From assembly GCA_964599835.1 (NCBI GenBank), contig CAZRHF010000002.1, positions 1 through 61,766 of the forward strand: a stretch of 61,766 bases of DNA, given 5' to 3'. The notes under the pieces are model-generated. The model saw nothing but the letters and a program-made list of their open reading frames with translations, had not been told where the DNA came from and made no database searches. Made by a program: the position numbers and the translations under genes. Positions 7,248-16,341 of this stretch are shown here, in pieces. The stretch is from SFWF01 sp964599835. Lineage in GTDB: Bacteria > Bacillota > Clostridia > Oscillospirales > Acutalibacteraceae. The stretch's first letter is position 1; each line of letters opens with the position of its first letter.

Positions 7248-10200
7248 GTGAAATTCGAGACAACCTTTAAGAAATCGCTTGCCTTTGTCCTGGCAATGGC
7301 GCTTCTGCTTTCCACCCTCCTCATACCCGGTATGATGGTTTCGGCAGAAGATGAAATTGAGATCTGGGACGGAACGGTCGCAACCTCTTTTGCCGGTGGT
7401 ACAGGTACTGCTGAAGACCCCTATATAATCGAAAACGGTTCTCAGCTTGCTTTTGCTATCCAGTACAACACTACCGATAACTCAAAGTACAACAAGCACT
7501 TTGCCCTCGCTAACGACATCTATCTTAATGATATCACCAAGATAGACTGGGCAACGGGAGAGGTCGAAGAAGGCTATACCCCAACCACCTGGATCCATAG
7601 CGGCATCAAGGATGGAAACTCGGGTTATATCTACGGAAACGGCCATGCTGTTTACGGTCTCTACATCAACGAGCCCGAGGGCACCGGCAGATATGGTCTT
7701 GTTCCCCTCACCTGGAACGGTGTTAAGTTCTACGATATGGGAATGGACTACACCTACATAAACACCAAGGGAGCCGCAGGCTTCTTTATCGGTTACGGTA
7801 AGTCCTCATCCTCCACCTACAGCGAGTTTGAAAACTGCTGGGTGGGAGAAAACTCCACCATGATCTCCGCAGGCTCTGCTTCGGGCTTTGTCTACGGTCC
7901 GTTTAAGTACGTCACCTTTAAGAACTGCTATTCCTTAGCTTCTGTCACTTCCACTGCTTCCGGCGGAAAAGCGGCAGCCTTTGCCGGTGACGTTTGGGGC
8001 GGACCCACGATGTGGTTTGAAAACTGCTACGCCTTAGGTGCATTTTACAAAAACCACGGCGGAGCCTTTACCAACTGCTATTCCACCGCACAGACGGGCG
8101 AGGGCATGACCGTAGTCGATGCCGCCAATATGAAGGGCGCGTCTGCTCAGAAATATATGCCTATGCTCGGCGCAGACTTCGCAGTTACCGACAGCTATCC
8201 TGTTTTCAAGACCCAGACCGACAAGGACGCTAAGTATTGGGGTGGATTTATCGCCGCTCCTGCCGATGCGGACGAAAACGGCGAGTATGAGATATATACT
8301 CCCGAAGAGCTTGCCTGGTACGCTAAAAACGGCGGCTCTGCTAAGCTTATGAACGACCTTTGGCTCAATGACCTTAAGGTTACCATTACTGACGGCACCC
8401 CCGTCCTCACAAAGGCTTCCGACACTTCTGCGCTCGAGGTAGGAGACACTTCTCTTCTCGAGTGGTTCGGTACAGGCACCGCGCTCGGCGCAACGGACGC
8501 TCAGCTCTACACCCTGAACGGTGACGGAAATATCATCAACGGTCTTTACTATAACCAGCCCGGCGATGGTACTGCCGCAAGTGACTTTTACGGTATCTTC
8601 AACTCCGTAAGCTCCGAAACCTCCATTTATGGCGTAGGAATCGAAAACTGCTATATGGTCACCGAATCTACCTGGGCAGCAGCCTGTCTTATCGGCCGCG
8701 CCAACGGCGTTTACTTCACCGCAGATAGCTGTTATGCAGGTGCTTCGGTCTACCACGAGGGCTACGACGTTGCGGTGATCTGCGGCGGCGGTGCTGCTAA
8801 CACTACTACACCCTCTACCGTTAAAAACTGCTACTCTCTTGCTACCCTTAATGGCTCTCACAGAGCTAACGCTCTTATAGCAGACAACTGGAGCGATGCG
8901 GCTACCACCTACTCTAACTGCTACACTGTAGGCTATCCCGTATATCGCAAAGGAATAACTGTCGGCGGCGTATATTCAAAGGTTGCTCTTGCCGATATCC
9001 AGGGCGCTAAGGGACAGACAAAAATGCCCGACCTGGGCGAAGCTTTCACCGTTACAAGCGGCGTTCCCGTTCTTAAAGTTTTCCAGGATCAGGAGAATAA
9101 CATCTGGTGCGGTTACAAGAGTGCCGGCTTTGCGAGCGGTACCGGAACTGCCGAAGACCCCTATATGATAACAAACGGTGAAGAGCTTGCACGTGCTATC
9201 AACTTCCGCGATAAGGTCGAATCTGAAACTGGCACATACATTTTTGACGGCTGGAAATACCGCGAGTTCACCGCGGCAGATTACACCGGCACAAAATACA
9301 AATATGACTCCAGCACAGAGACTTACACTAAAGACGCAAGCGGAACCTACCTCTTAGAAGGCGAAACCTACCGTGAGATCACTATAGACGATTATACCGG
9401 AATCCGCTACTCGAATACAGACGTTCATTCCTACTACAAGCTTGCAAACGACATCTATCTTAACGATGTTTCCAAGATAGACTGGGCTACCGGCGCTGTA
9501 GCCGACGGCTATGTTGCCCGTTCCTGGTACGCAAACACCGCTGTTCTCGGAAACTTTGACGGTGACGGACACGTTGTTTACGGCATGTACTACTACGGAA
9601 ATAATGGCCAGCCCGGCACCAGTTGGAGCAACCAGGGTGTCGCCCTCTTCCCCCGTGTTTCCGACGGTACTACCCTTAACATCAGCAACATGGGAATTGA
9701 TAACGCCTTTGTAAGCCACGCCTACGGCGCAGGTGCGTTCGTTGCTTCCAACAGCGCAAGCAACGATACTGTTGACTCCTACCTCAACGTAAACGACTCT
9801 TATGTCGGCGAAAACGTTACCCTTATCGGTTACGACACCGGTGCGGCTATCGCTGTTAACCGCGCTGTTAACACCACCGTTACCGATTTCTATTCGTTAG
9901 CCTCTCAGACCGCTGACTCCAGAACCGGTATCATTTCCGACATCTGGGGCGGAAGCGGTAAGATAATCCGTTCCTACAACGGAAAGGGCGCTCTCGACTC
10001 TAAGAACGTTTCGTCCTGCACAAACAGCTACGCAACCGCAACAGGCGGAAGCGGCGCGATCGTTCTTTCTGCCGATGCAATGCAGGGCAAAAAAGCTCTT
10101 GTTACAATGTACGGTCTTGGCGACAAGTTCGTCACCACCGAAGGCTATCCTGTGCTTGCCCTCTTTAATCAGCCCCTCGACGAAGACCTTAATGTCGAGC

Positions 10201-12773
10201 TGGGAACCTCTCCCTTCAGCGGTGCAGGAACCGAAGCTGATCCCTATCTCATCTCTACTGCCGAAGACCTTAGAAATATGGTCGGTCTCGGCGGAGAAGG
10301 AGCTTATTATAAGCTTACTAACGACATCTATGTAAACGACGTAAATGCTGTTGACTGGCTCACCGGCACCGTAAACGAGGGCTACACCCCCGAAGAGTGG
10401 TTCTATTCCACCAACATCAGCGGCGTTGGATACACCAGCTACATCAGCACTAACACTACCTTCACCGGAACTATCGACGGTGACGGCTACGCTATCCACG
10501 GACTTTATTATCCCGTAGGTAATGTTTATGTTACTGTCGGCCTTTTACCCTATGCAACAGACACTACTGTAAAGAATCTCGGAATTGAAGATTCCTTTAT
10601 CGGCGGAGGACGCTTTGTCGGCGGTATGGTAGGCTACGGTACGGCCAACTTCGACGGCTGTTATGTAGACGATTCCTGTGCAGTATGGTTCTGGGATGCA
10701 GGCGCATACTATGCAACTCCTTCAACCGTATCTGCAGGAAGCGGCAATCAGGTTATGGGTACCCTTACCACCACCTACGAGCTTGACGAAAACGGAACCC
10801 TTATGAAGGTTGAGACCACCGAAGAAGACGGAACCGTTACCACCACCTACGAGACCATCACCGACGAGGCCTACGAGGGCGACCGTTACACCAAGGTAGA
10901 GACCTGGTCTAATGTTCACTTCACCTCCGACGCCATCGGCGGACTTATGGGACGTTATAACGCCGCAGGAACGATCAACAACTGCTATGTTACCGCAGAT
11001 GTTAATAACCATCCTCTTACCGGCTTCGGTAAAAACAACACAAGCATTACCATAACCAATGACGATACCTTCACAACCTCCAGTGGCCACATGGGCGGCC
11101 TTTGGGGCGACGACTGGGATGCTACCGTTTCTGCTACCGACTGCTTCTCGGTTATAAAGCCTCACGAGTCGAACGGCTTTGACGCGACCAAAACCACCCT
11201 TACCGACATTTACACCTTAGGAGACGGAAGTCCCGCAGGAGTTAACAAGATCAGCAACGCTCAGGGCAACTGCGGTCTCGATGAAATGTCAGGTCTTGAT
11301 ACCGAAATCTGGTATGCGATAAACGATTCTGTAGATTATCCTCAGTTTACCCTTCGCGGAACCGTTATCGGCGACGTTAACGAAAACGGCATCGGCGCTG
11401 AGATGAGCGACGTAGAATGCCTCCGTGAGACCATTATAGGCTTTAACAACTTCCGCCTTACCGATTTCAGCCGTGACGGCGAGACCGACATTTGCGACCT
11501 CGTAAAGCTGAGCATTGCGGCTAACGAAAAGGCCGCCGCAAAGGAAGAAGAGACCAAGAACCTTCTCGCAAGCGTATACGTGTCTTCCGAAGGCTCCGAT
11601 GAAAATGCAGGAACCTCGGATGCTCCCGTCAAGACCCTTACCAGAGCCTACGAGCTCGTTCAGGACAAAGGGTATATAAATGTTGTTGATACCGCTACCG
11701 TATCGGCTCTCCCCAAGGGCGACAAGCTTGTTAACATAGCCGGAGGAACTGTAGATATGTCCTCACTGTCCGAGGTTAACTTTGGATGCGACACCTATTT
11801 TGGCGGCAACACCATAATTTTTGCCGACGACGCTACCGTATATGCTAACGGAAACGATCTTCTTATTCCCGAAAACGTAACCGTTCAGGGTATCCCCGCG
11901 GCAATCTACGGCGGCGGAAACTCTGCCGTTACAGAAACCTATCTTGATCTCAGATCGGGAAGCTATAAGGCAATCTACGGCGGCGGTGACAAAGGTGCTG
12001 TTTTAGGAAACACCTGTCTGTATCTTTTCGGAACCGTAAATGCCGAGCTTCCTCTCACCGAAGCAGGCTCCTCCTACGTTTACGGCGGCGGTAACACCGG
12101 CACCGTTTACGGCGGCACCGTTGTCAGCATTGAGGGAGAGGTCAACGCACCTCTTGACCACACCAGCCACACCGCCATTGCCCGTCTCTACGGCGGAAGC
12201 AAGAATGGCGACGTTAAGGGCTATACCTGGGTTACCGTTTCGGGAAATGCCGAATTTAACTACATCTACGGCGGCTGTGCAAGCGGTACCGTCGGCGGCT
12301 CGACTACTATCGACTTCAGCGGTTACGCTATGTCCATATACGGCGGAAGCGGCACCGTAACCGAGACCAATGTCAACGTATACGGCGGCTGGGTACATCA
12401 GGTGTTCGGCGGCTGTGAAGGCTCTTCTATGACGGGCGACACCAACGTTACCATTATGGGCGGTACTATTGATCGCAGAATTGTCGGTGGATGCTATAAC
12501 GATTTCGGTACTTCCGGCTGGGCATCCGAAAATTATGTGACAGGTACCTGCACCGTTACCATTAATAGCGGCGCAACCTATAACAACAATGGTGACGACT
12601 ACGGCATCACCGCTCAGAGTCGTCACGGAACAAATCACAGTGACGAAAATGCTGTGATGATCTTTGAGAGTGAGTCCCTTAAAAACTCTCTCACCTTAAA
12701 TCTCGTAGGAAAGAAATACGGCATCACCTTATTCACGGTAAGTGCCTACGATTCCTATTCTGTCGCAGAATAA
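7248..12773 (+). CDS. Giant secreted GLUG/beta-helix protein with internal dockerin-like module
   Basis: 1,841 residues from a GTG at 7248, with AAGGA (7234-7238) 9 bases upstream. A signal peptide (MKFETTFKKSLAFVLAMALLLS...) ends near VSAED. Four GLUG-like modules start near residues 36, 330, 619 and 981, with opening lines such as GTGTAEDPYMI. A dockerin-like pair (IGDVNENG...DVECLRE, then DFSRDGETDICDLVKL) lies internally at about 1374-1430, not at the C-terminus. The rest (1440-1841) begins VYVSSEGSDENAGTSDAPVKTL, typical of pectate-lyase-like beta-helices, and then repeats IYGGG/VYGGG/IYGGC about every 25-30 residues. No catalytic residues are recognisable. An adhesin or carbohydrate-binding role at the cell surface is inference. 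Confidence 0.72.
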   Translation: MKFETTFKKSLAFVLAMALLLSTLLIPGMMVSAEDEIEIWDGTVATSFAGGTGTAEDPYIIENGSQLAFAIQYNTTDNSKYNKHFALANDIYLNDITKIDWATGEVEEGYTPTTWIHSGIKDGNSGYIYGNGHAVYGLYINEPEGTGRYGLVPLTWNGVKFYDMGMDYTYINTKGAAGFFIGYGKSSSSTYSEFENCWVGENSTMISAGSASGFVYGPFKYVTFKNCYSLASVTSTASGGKAAAFAGDVWGGPTMWFENCYALGAFYKNHGGAFTNCYSTAQTGEGMTVVDAANMKGASAQKYMPMLGADFAVTDSYPVFKTQTDKDAKYWGGFIAAPADADENGEYEIYTPEELAWYAKNGGSAKLMNDLWLNDLKVTITDGTPVLTKASDTSALEVGDTSLLEWFGTGTALGATDAQLYTLNGDGNIINGLYYNQPGDGTAASDFYGIFNSVSSETSIYGVGIENCYMVTESTWAAACLIGRANGVYFTADSCYAGASVYHEGYDVAVICGGGAANTTTPSTVKNCYSLATLNGSHRANALIADNWSDAATTYSNCYTVGYPVYRKGITVGGVYSKVALADIQGAKGQTKMPDLGEAFTVTSGVPVLKVFQDQENNIWCGYKSAGFASGTGTAEDPYMITNGEELARAINFRDKVESETGTYIFDGWKYREFTAADYTGTKYKYDSSTETYTKDASGTYLLEGETYREITIDDYTGIRYSNTDVHSYYKLANDIYLNDVSKIDWATGAVADGYVARSWYANTAVLGNFDGDGHVVYGMYYYGNNGQPGTSWSNQGVALFPRVSDGTTLNISNMGIDNAFVSHAYGAGAFVASNSASNDTVDSYLNVNDSYVGENVTLIGYDTGAAIAVNRAVNTTVTDFYSLASQTADSRTGIISDIWGGSGKIIRSYNGKGALDSKNVSSCTNSYATATGGSGAIVLSADAMQGKKALVTMYGLGDKFVTTEGYPVLALFNQPLDEDLNVELGTSPFSGAGTEADPYLISTAEDLRNMVGLGGEGAYYKLTNDIYVNDVNAVDWLTGTVNEGYTPEEWFYSTNISGVGYTSYISTNTTFTGTIDGDGYAIHGLYYPVGNVYVTVGLLPYATDTTVKNLGIEDSFIGGGRFVGGMVGYGTANFDGCYVDDSCAVWFWDAGAYYATPSTVSAGSGNQVMGTLTTTYELDENGTLMKVETTEEDGTVTTTYETITDEAYEGDRYTKVETWSNVHFTSDAIGGLMGRYNAAGTINNCYVTADVNNHPLTGFGKNNTSITITNDDTFTTSSGHMGGLWGDDWDATVSATDCFSVIKPHESNGFDATKTTLTDIYTLGDGSPAGVNKISNAQGNCGLDEMSGLDTEIWYAINDSVDYPQFTLRGTVIGDVNENGIGAEMSDVECLRETIIGFNNFRLTDFSRDGETDICDLVKLSIAANEKAAAKEEETKNLLASVYVSSEGSDENAGTSDAPVKTLTRAYELVQDKGYINVVDTATVSALPKGDKLVNIAGGTVDMSSLSEVNFGCDTYFGGNTIIFADDATVYANGNDLLIPENVTVQGIPAAIYGGGNSAVTETYLDLRSGSYKAIYGGGDKGAVLGNTCLYLFGTVNAELPLTEAGSSYVYGGGNTGTVYGGTVVSIEGEVNAPLDHTSHTAIARLYGGSKNGDVKGYTWVTVSGNAEFNYIYGGCASGTVGGSTTIDFSGYAMSIYGGSGTVTETNVNVYGGWVHQVFGGCEGSSMTGDTNVTIMGGTIDRRIVGGCYNDFGTSGWASENYVTGTCTVTINSGATYNNNGDDYGITAQSRHGTNHSDENAVMIFESESLKNSLTLNLVGKKYGITLFTVSAYDSYSVAE

Positions 12774-12780
12774 TGACAAA

Positions 12781-12814
12781 AACAACGCAGATGAAAATCT
12801 GCGTTGTTTTTTTT
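12781..12814 (+). terminator. Intrinsic terminator
   Basis: A perfect 12-bp stem, AACAACGCAGAT (12781-12792) with ATCTGCGTTGTT (12797-12808), GAAA loop and eight Ts. It ends the two-gene secreted protein operon. Confidence 0.95.
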
Positions 12815-12826
12815 ATAAAAAAACTC

Positions 12827-12855
12827 TTGACAAACAGTAATCTTTCCTGTATTAT
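12827..12855 (+). promoter_or_regulatory. Sigma-A promoter of the PepSY lipoprotein gene
   Basis: TTGACA (12827-12832), 17-base spacer, TATTAT (12850-12855). This is near consensus and is followed immediately by a perfect palindrome, so it is probably repressed in some condition. Confidence 0.85.
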
Positions 12856-12880
12856 AAAAACAGTAAAAATTACTGTTTTT
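12856..12880 (+). promoter_or_regulatory. Palindromic operator at the start site
   Basis: AAAAACAGTAA (12856-12866) and its exact inverse TTACTGTTTTT (12870-12880) are separated by 3 bases, directly after the -10 box. A further direct copy of AAACAGTAA lies at 12832-12840 inside the promoter, 26 bases upstream of the same string in the left arm. The placement suits a dimeric repressor. The regulator is not identified. A weak hairpin with a T-run is the alternative reading. Confidence 0.6.
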
Positions 12881-12921
12881 ACTTTAAAAATCCCTACAAG
12901 GGAGAAAGGACGAGTTTCGTT

Positions 12922-13620
12922 ATGGAAAAAAGATTTGTAAGAAGCCGACTTATAGCACTTGCTATTGCCGTAGTTTTGGTGCTGGTGATGTTGCTTTTCA
13001 CCACCGGCTGCAACAGGGCAGGTACCACGGCCGATTTAGGGCTGACGGAAAACGCAAACCCGCCCGTCGCCGCAGGAGCAAACAGCGGCGAAAAAACTAA
13101 CGCGTCGACCACCGCACCAAACTCCGCTGAGACCTCTTCCGCCACGTTATCTGAAGCTGAAGAACTGATAGGGGAGGAGGCGGCAAAGGAGAAAGCCCTC
13201 TCTCACGCAGGAATTTCGGCAGATAATGCCCTTTTCGAAAGGGTCGAGCTTGGAAAGGACGACGGACGCTGGGAATATGAGGTGGATTTCAGAGTCGGAA
13301 ACACCGAATACGACTATGAGATAGACGCCGTCACCGGAGAGGTCCGCGAAAGCGACCGTGATCCCGGAAAAGAAAACACGGCGACCTCCTCCAAGGCAGA
13401 GACCGCCGAGACTATCACCGCCGAAAAGGCCAAGGAGGCCGCCCTCTCTCACGCAGGAGTTTCGGCAGATAAGGCAAGATTTTTAAGAGCCGAGCTTGAC
13501 CGCGAAGACGGCAAAAAGATCTATGAGATAGAGTTTACCGCCGACGGCTTCGAATACGACTACGATATCGATGCCGAAACCGGAGGTGTGCTCGGATTCG
13601 ATAAGGATCGTGACGACTAA
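12922..13620 (+). CDS. Lipoprotein with two PepSY domains
   Basis: 232 residues. A lipoprotein signal ends at the lipobox FTTGC with Cys30 as the likely lipid anchor. A low-complexity linker (about 35-85) is followed by two tandem PepSY-like repeats of about 70 residues. Both share a KxxALSHAGxSADxAxFxRxELxxxDGxxxYExxF pattern and end in EYDYxIDAxTGxV, the usual PepSY tail. PepSY domains often inhibit peptidases or sense the envelope, and the exact role here is unknown. It is monocistronic, bracketed by terminators, under a promoter with a palindromic operator. Confidence 0.85.
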   Translation: MEKRFVRSRLIALAIAVVLVLVMLLFTTGCNRAGTTADLGLTENANPPVAAGANSGEKTNASTTAPNSAETSSATLSEAEELIGEEAAKEKALSHAGISADNALFERVELGKDDGRWEYEVDFRVGNTEYDYEIDAVTGEVRESDRDPGKENTATSSKAETAETITAEKAKEAALSHAGVSADKARFLRAELDREDGKKIYEIEFTADGFEYDYDIDAETGGVLGFDKDRDD

Positions 13621-13643
13621 GTTTAATATTCGGTTTACCTCTC

Positions 13644-13686
13644 GCAGGGGCGAAGCAACAGGGCTTCGTCCCTGCACCTTTTTTAT
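13644..13686 (+). terminator. Intrinsic terminator
   Basis: A 13-bp stem with one G-U pair: GCAGGGGCGAAGC (13644-13656) with GCTTCGTCCCTGC (13663-13675), followed by a T-run to 13686. Confidence 0.88.
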
Positions 13687-13709
13687 TGCAATCACTTAAA
13701 TGATTATGG

Positions 13710-13738
13710 TTGAAAATTTGATTGCTTTATTGTATAAT
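13710..13738 (+). promoter_or_regulatory. Sigma-A promoter for the membrane protein-trmL pair
   Basis: TTGAAA (13710-13715), 17-base spacer, TATAAT (13733-13738). Its position shows that translation must begin after about 13745, which settles the start of the next gene. Confidence 0.8.
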
Positions 13739-13768
13739 CAAAAAGATAAAACTGTGCAGGAGACGAAT

Positions 13769-14461
13769 ATGAAATTTTATAAATGCGTTACCGCCGTGGC
13801 GGAAGAAAACAATTATAAAAAAGGCGTGAACCGTCTCGATACGGGAAGCGGATATTACAGAGCCTCTAAAAAGCTTAATATTCTGGCAAGTATCTGGCTT
13901 ATGGTCTTCCAGTTCGGACTTATCTTCGGCGGAACCACCTCTCTGCTGATCTATACCAAAAACGCCAAAAATCTGGATATGCCCCTTTATATCGTGACCT
14001 GCATTGCCTTTGCGGCGGTTGCCGTCTCCCTCTATCTTATAAAACGCAGGCTTCACGCGGCAGCGTTGGTTTTAAGCCTTGCCGCCGTCTTTGCCCAGCT
14101 TACCCGAATTCACCGCAACGATATGGAAACGGTGAATGAGTTTTTAAATAAGGGCTATATAAACAGCTCCCGCTTCTGGATGTACTTCGTTCCCGGAATC
14201 CTGGTCTGCCTTTTCACACTTATAATCTGCCTTATCGGCATAAAGACCCGCCTGCATTTCAGGAAGGACTATAAGGCCGCTATGGAAAAGATGTTTACCG
14301 CCTACACCGAGGAGCATCCGGGTGTAAGCGACGTGGAATGGACGGCACATCTTGAGGAGCTGGACGCCGCTATAGAAGAAAAGGAAGCCGCCCAAGCGCA
14401 GGCAGAAAAGGCCTTAAAGCAAAAGAAAAAAGAGGATAAGAAGAAAAATGGCAACCCTTAA
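13769..14461 (+). CDS. Small membrane protein of unknown function
   Basis: 230 residues from the ATG at 13769. This start has AGGAG at 13758-13762 and a promoter at 13710-13738. An upstream in-frame ATG at 13700 lies before the promoter and is rejected. Four hydrophobic segments are visible: about 45-65 (LASIWLMVFQFGLIFGG), 80-100, 103-122 and 145-170. They are followed by a charged alanine/lysine/glutamate-rich cytoplasmic tail (ALEELDAAIEEKEAAQAQAEKA and a KKKEDKKK end), probably a short coiled coil. I do not recognise a family. The 3' end overlaps trmL by 14 bases, so the two are translationally coupled. Confidence 0.7.
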   Translation: MKFYKCVTAVAEENNYKKGVNRLDTGSGYYRASKKLNILASIWLMVFQFGLIFGGTTSLLIYTKNAKNLDMPLYIVTCIAFAAVAVSLYLIKRRLHAAALVLSLAAVFAQLTRIHRNDMETVNEFLNKGYINSSRFWMYFVPGILVCLFTLIICLIGIKTRLHFRKDYKAAMEKMFTAYTEEHPGVSDVEWTAHLEELDAAIEEKEAAQAQAEKALKQKKKEDKKKNGNP

Positions 14462-14942
14462 TATCGTTATGGTGGAGCCCGAGATCGCGGGCAATACGGG
14501 AAACGTCGCAAGAACCTGTGCCGCAACGGGTGCAAGGCTTCACCTTGTTCGCCCCTTCGGCTTCGAGATCGACGACAAAAAGCTCAAACGGGCGGGTCTC
14601 GACTACTGGAACCTTTTAGACATAACCTACTACGACAGCTTAGACGACTTTTTCGATAAAAACGAGGGCGCCTTCTTCTATTTCACAACCAAGGCCCTCC
14701 ACACCCACTCGGAAGTAAGCTACCCCGATAACTGCTACCTGCTTTTCGGTAAGGAGACCAAGGGTCTTCCCGAGGAGCTTCTGCTCAGAAACCCCGAAAA
14801 CTGCGTCCGTATTCCTATGGTGTCCGATGCCAGAAGCCTTAATCTGTCAAACGCCGTAGCCATCGGAACCTACGAGGTGCTGAGGCAGTGGAACTACCCG
14901 AAACTTCAGAATTTCGGACAGTTGCACAATTATAAATGGTAA
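14448..14942 (+). CDS. trmL: tRNA (cytidine/uridine-34 2'-O)-methyltransferase
   Basis: 164 residues, a minimal SPOUT enzyme that methylates the wobble ribose of tRNA-Leu isoacceptors. The family motifs are in place: NIVMVEPEIAGNTGNVARTCAATGA (motif 1), LLFGKETKGLP (motif 2) and IPMVSDARSLNLSNAVAIGTYE (motif 3, the SAM-binding trefoil knot). It starts inside the 3' end of the upstream membrane protein gene. There is no clear terminator before the pgk promoter. Confidence 0.92.
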   Translation: MATLNIVMVEPEIAGNTGNVARTCAATGARLHLVRPFGFEIDDKKLKRAGLDYWNLLDITYYDSLDDFFDKNEGAFFYFTTKALHTHSEVSYPDNCYLLFGKETKGLPEELLLRNPENCVRIPMVSDARSLNLSNAVAIGTYEVLRQWNYPKLQNFGQLHNYKW

Positions 14943-14970
14943 AAAATCCGTATTTCATAAGAAATATATG

Positions 14971-14999
14971 TTGCAAAAATTTGCATTTTTGTGTACAAT
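14971..14999 (+). promoter_or_regulatory. Sigma-A promoter of the glycolytic operon
   Basis: TTGCAA (14971-14976), 17-base spacer, TACAAT (14994-14999), about 50 bases before the pgk start codon. Confidence 0.8.
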
Positions 15000-15050
15000 A
15001 TAAATAATGTGTTTATTTTTTAACAAACCAAACCGAAAGGAAGATTTCAA

Positions 15051-16277
15051 ATGACAGCACTCAACAAAAAGACAGTAGACGACATTAACGTAAAAGGCAA
15101 GCGAGTTCTCGTTCGTTGCGACTTTAACGTTCCTCTTAAAGCAGGCGTTATCACCGACGAAAACAGAATCGTTGCCGCCCTCCCCACCATCAAGAAGCTT
15201 ATCGCTGACGGCGGTAAGGTGATCCTCTGCTCCCACCTCGGAAAACCCAAGGGAGAGCCCAAGCCCGAGCTTTCTCTCGCTCCCGTTGCAAAGAGACTTT
15301 CCGAGCATTTAGGTCAGGAGGTCGTTTTTGCCGCTGACGACAACGTTGTAGGCGAAAATGCAAAGGCCGCTGTTGCCGCTATGAAGGACGGCGACGTTGT
15401 CCTCCTCCAGAACACCCGCTATCGCGCTGAAGAGACCAAGAACGGTGCCGCTCTTTCCGAAGAGCTCGGTTCCCTTGCCGACGTTTTCGTAAACGATGCT
15501 TTCGGTGCCGCACACCGCGCACACTGCTCTNNNNNNNNNNGCTCTACCGTTGGCGTTGTAGATTATGTTGAAGAGGCTGTTGTAGGCTACCTCATTCAGA
15601 AGGAGCTTAAATACCTCGGAAACGCTGTTGAGACCCCCGAGCGTCCCTTCGTTTGCATCCTCGGCGGTGCAAAGGTTGCCGATAAGCTCACCGTTATCGA
15701 GAATCTTCTTAATAAAGCCGACACCCTTATTATCGGCGGCGGTATGTCCTACACCTTTGCTGTTGCTCAGGGATACTCTGTCGGAACCTCTCTCGTAGAC
15801 CTCGAGAAGGTTGACTACTGCAAAGAAATGCTCAAGAAGGCTGAGGAAAAGGGCGTTAAGATACTTCTCCCCGTTGACACTATGATCACCAAGTCCTTCC
15901 CCGATCCCATCGACGCACCCGTTGAGGCTGCCTGTGTTAAGGTTGACGCTATCCCCGACGATATGATGGGCCTCGACATCGGTACTGAGTCTGCAAAGCT
16001 CTTCGCTGAAGAGGTTAAGAATGCTAAGACCGTTGTCTGGAACGGACCTATGGGTGTTTCCGAAAACCCCGTTTTCGCAAACGGAACTATCTCTGTAGCT
16101 AAGGCTCTTGCCGAGACCGACGCTATCACCATCATCGGCGGAGGCGACTCTGCTGCAGCCGTTAACAACCTCGGCTTCGGCGATAAGATGAGCCACATCT
16201 CCACCGGCGGCGGAGCTTCTCTTGAATTCCTCGAGGGCAAAGAGCTTCCCGGCATCGCCGCAATGAACGATAAATAA
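15051..16277 (+). CDS. pgk: Phosphoglycerate kinase, with an N gap inside
   Basis: Transfers phosphate between 1,3-bisphosphoglycerate and ADP in glycolysis. The N-domain (VLVRCDFNVPL, LCSHLGKPKGEP, NDAFGAAHRAH) and the C-domain nucleotide site (ILGGAKVADKL, GGGMSYTF, VWNGPMGV, GGGDSAAAV, STGGGASLEFLEG) are intact. The frame contains ten Ns at 15531-15540. GCTCT occurs on both sides of the Ns. Joining on that overlap removes 15 bases, keeps the frame and restores the family sequence AHCSTVGVVDY, for a 403-residue protein. The gene itself is therefore probably intact. It is followed by an intercistronic hairpin and tpiA. Confidence 0.96.
   Translation: MTALNKKTVDDINVKGKRVLVRCDFNVPLKAGVITDENRIVAALPTIKKLIADGGKVILCSHLGKPKGEPKPELSLAPVAKRLSEHLGQEVVFAADDNVVGENAKAAVAAMKDGDVVLLQNTRYRAEETKNGAALSEELGSLADVFVNDAFGAAHRAHCSXXXXSTVGVVDYVEEAVVGYLIQKELKYLGNAVETPERPFVCILGGAKVADKLTVIENLLNKADTLIIGGGMSYTFAVAQGYSVGTSLVDLEKVDYCKEMLKKAEEKGVKILLPVDTMITKSFPDPIDAPVEAACVKVDAIPDDMMGLDIGTESAKLFAEEVKNAKTVVWNGPMGVSENPVFANGTISVAKALAETDAITIIGGGDSAAAVNNLGFGDKMSHISTGGGASLEFLEGKELPGIAAMNDK
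15531..15540. other. Assembly gap of ten Ns
   Basis: Ten Ns inside pgk, flanked by a repeated GCTCT (15526-15530 and 15540-15545 region). It is most simply a scaffolding gap between two contigs that really overlap by 5 bases. Confidence 0.9.
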
Positions 16278-16290
16278 TTACACAAATAAT

Positions 16291-16312
16291 GCCTCCCTCG
16301 CAAGAGGGAGGC
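16291..16312 (+). other. Intercistronic hairpin between pgk and tpiA
   Basis: A perfect 9-bp stem, GCCTCCCTC (16291-16299) with GAGGGAGGC (16304-16312), and a GCAA tetraloop. There is no T-run afterwards, so it is unlikely to terminate. A stability or processing element is inferred. Confidence 0.6.
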
Positions 16313-16341
16313 TATCGTACTGTAATAAAGGAGAAATTAAA

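Noticed and set aside
10740..10910. A frameshifted or foreign insertion in the 1,841-residue protein (threonine/glutamate-rich stretch)
   Set aside because: The frame is continuous and codon use matches the surroundings. A similar polar insertion occurs in module 3, so these look like normal loop expansions.
16291..16312. Terminator between pgk and tpiA
   Set aside because: The stem is perfect but no T-run follows, and tpiA has no promoter of its own, so it is recorded only as an intercistronic hairpin.
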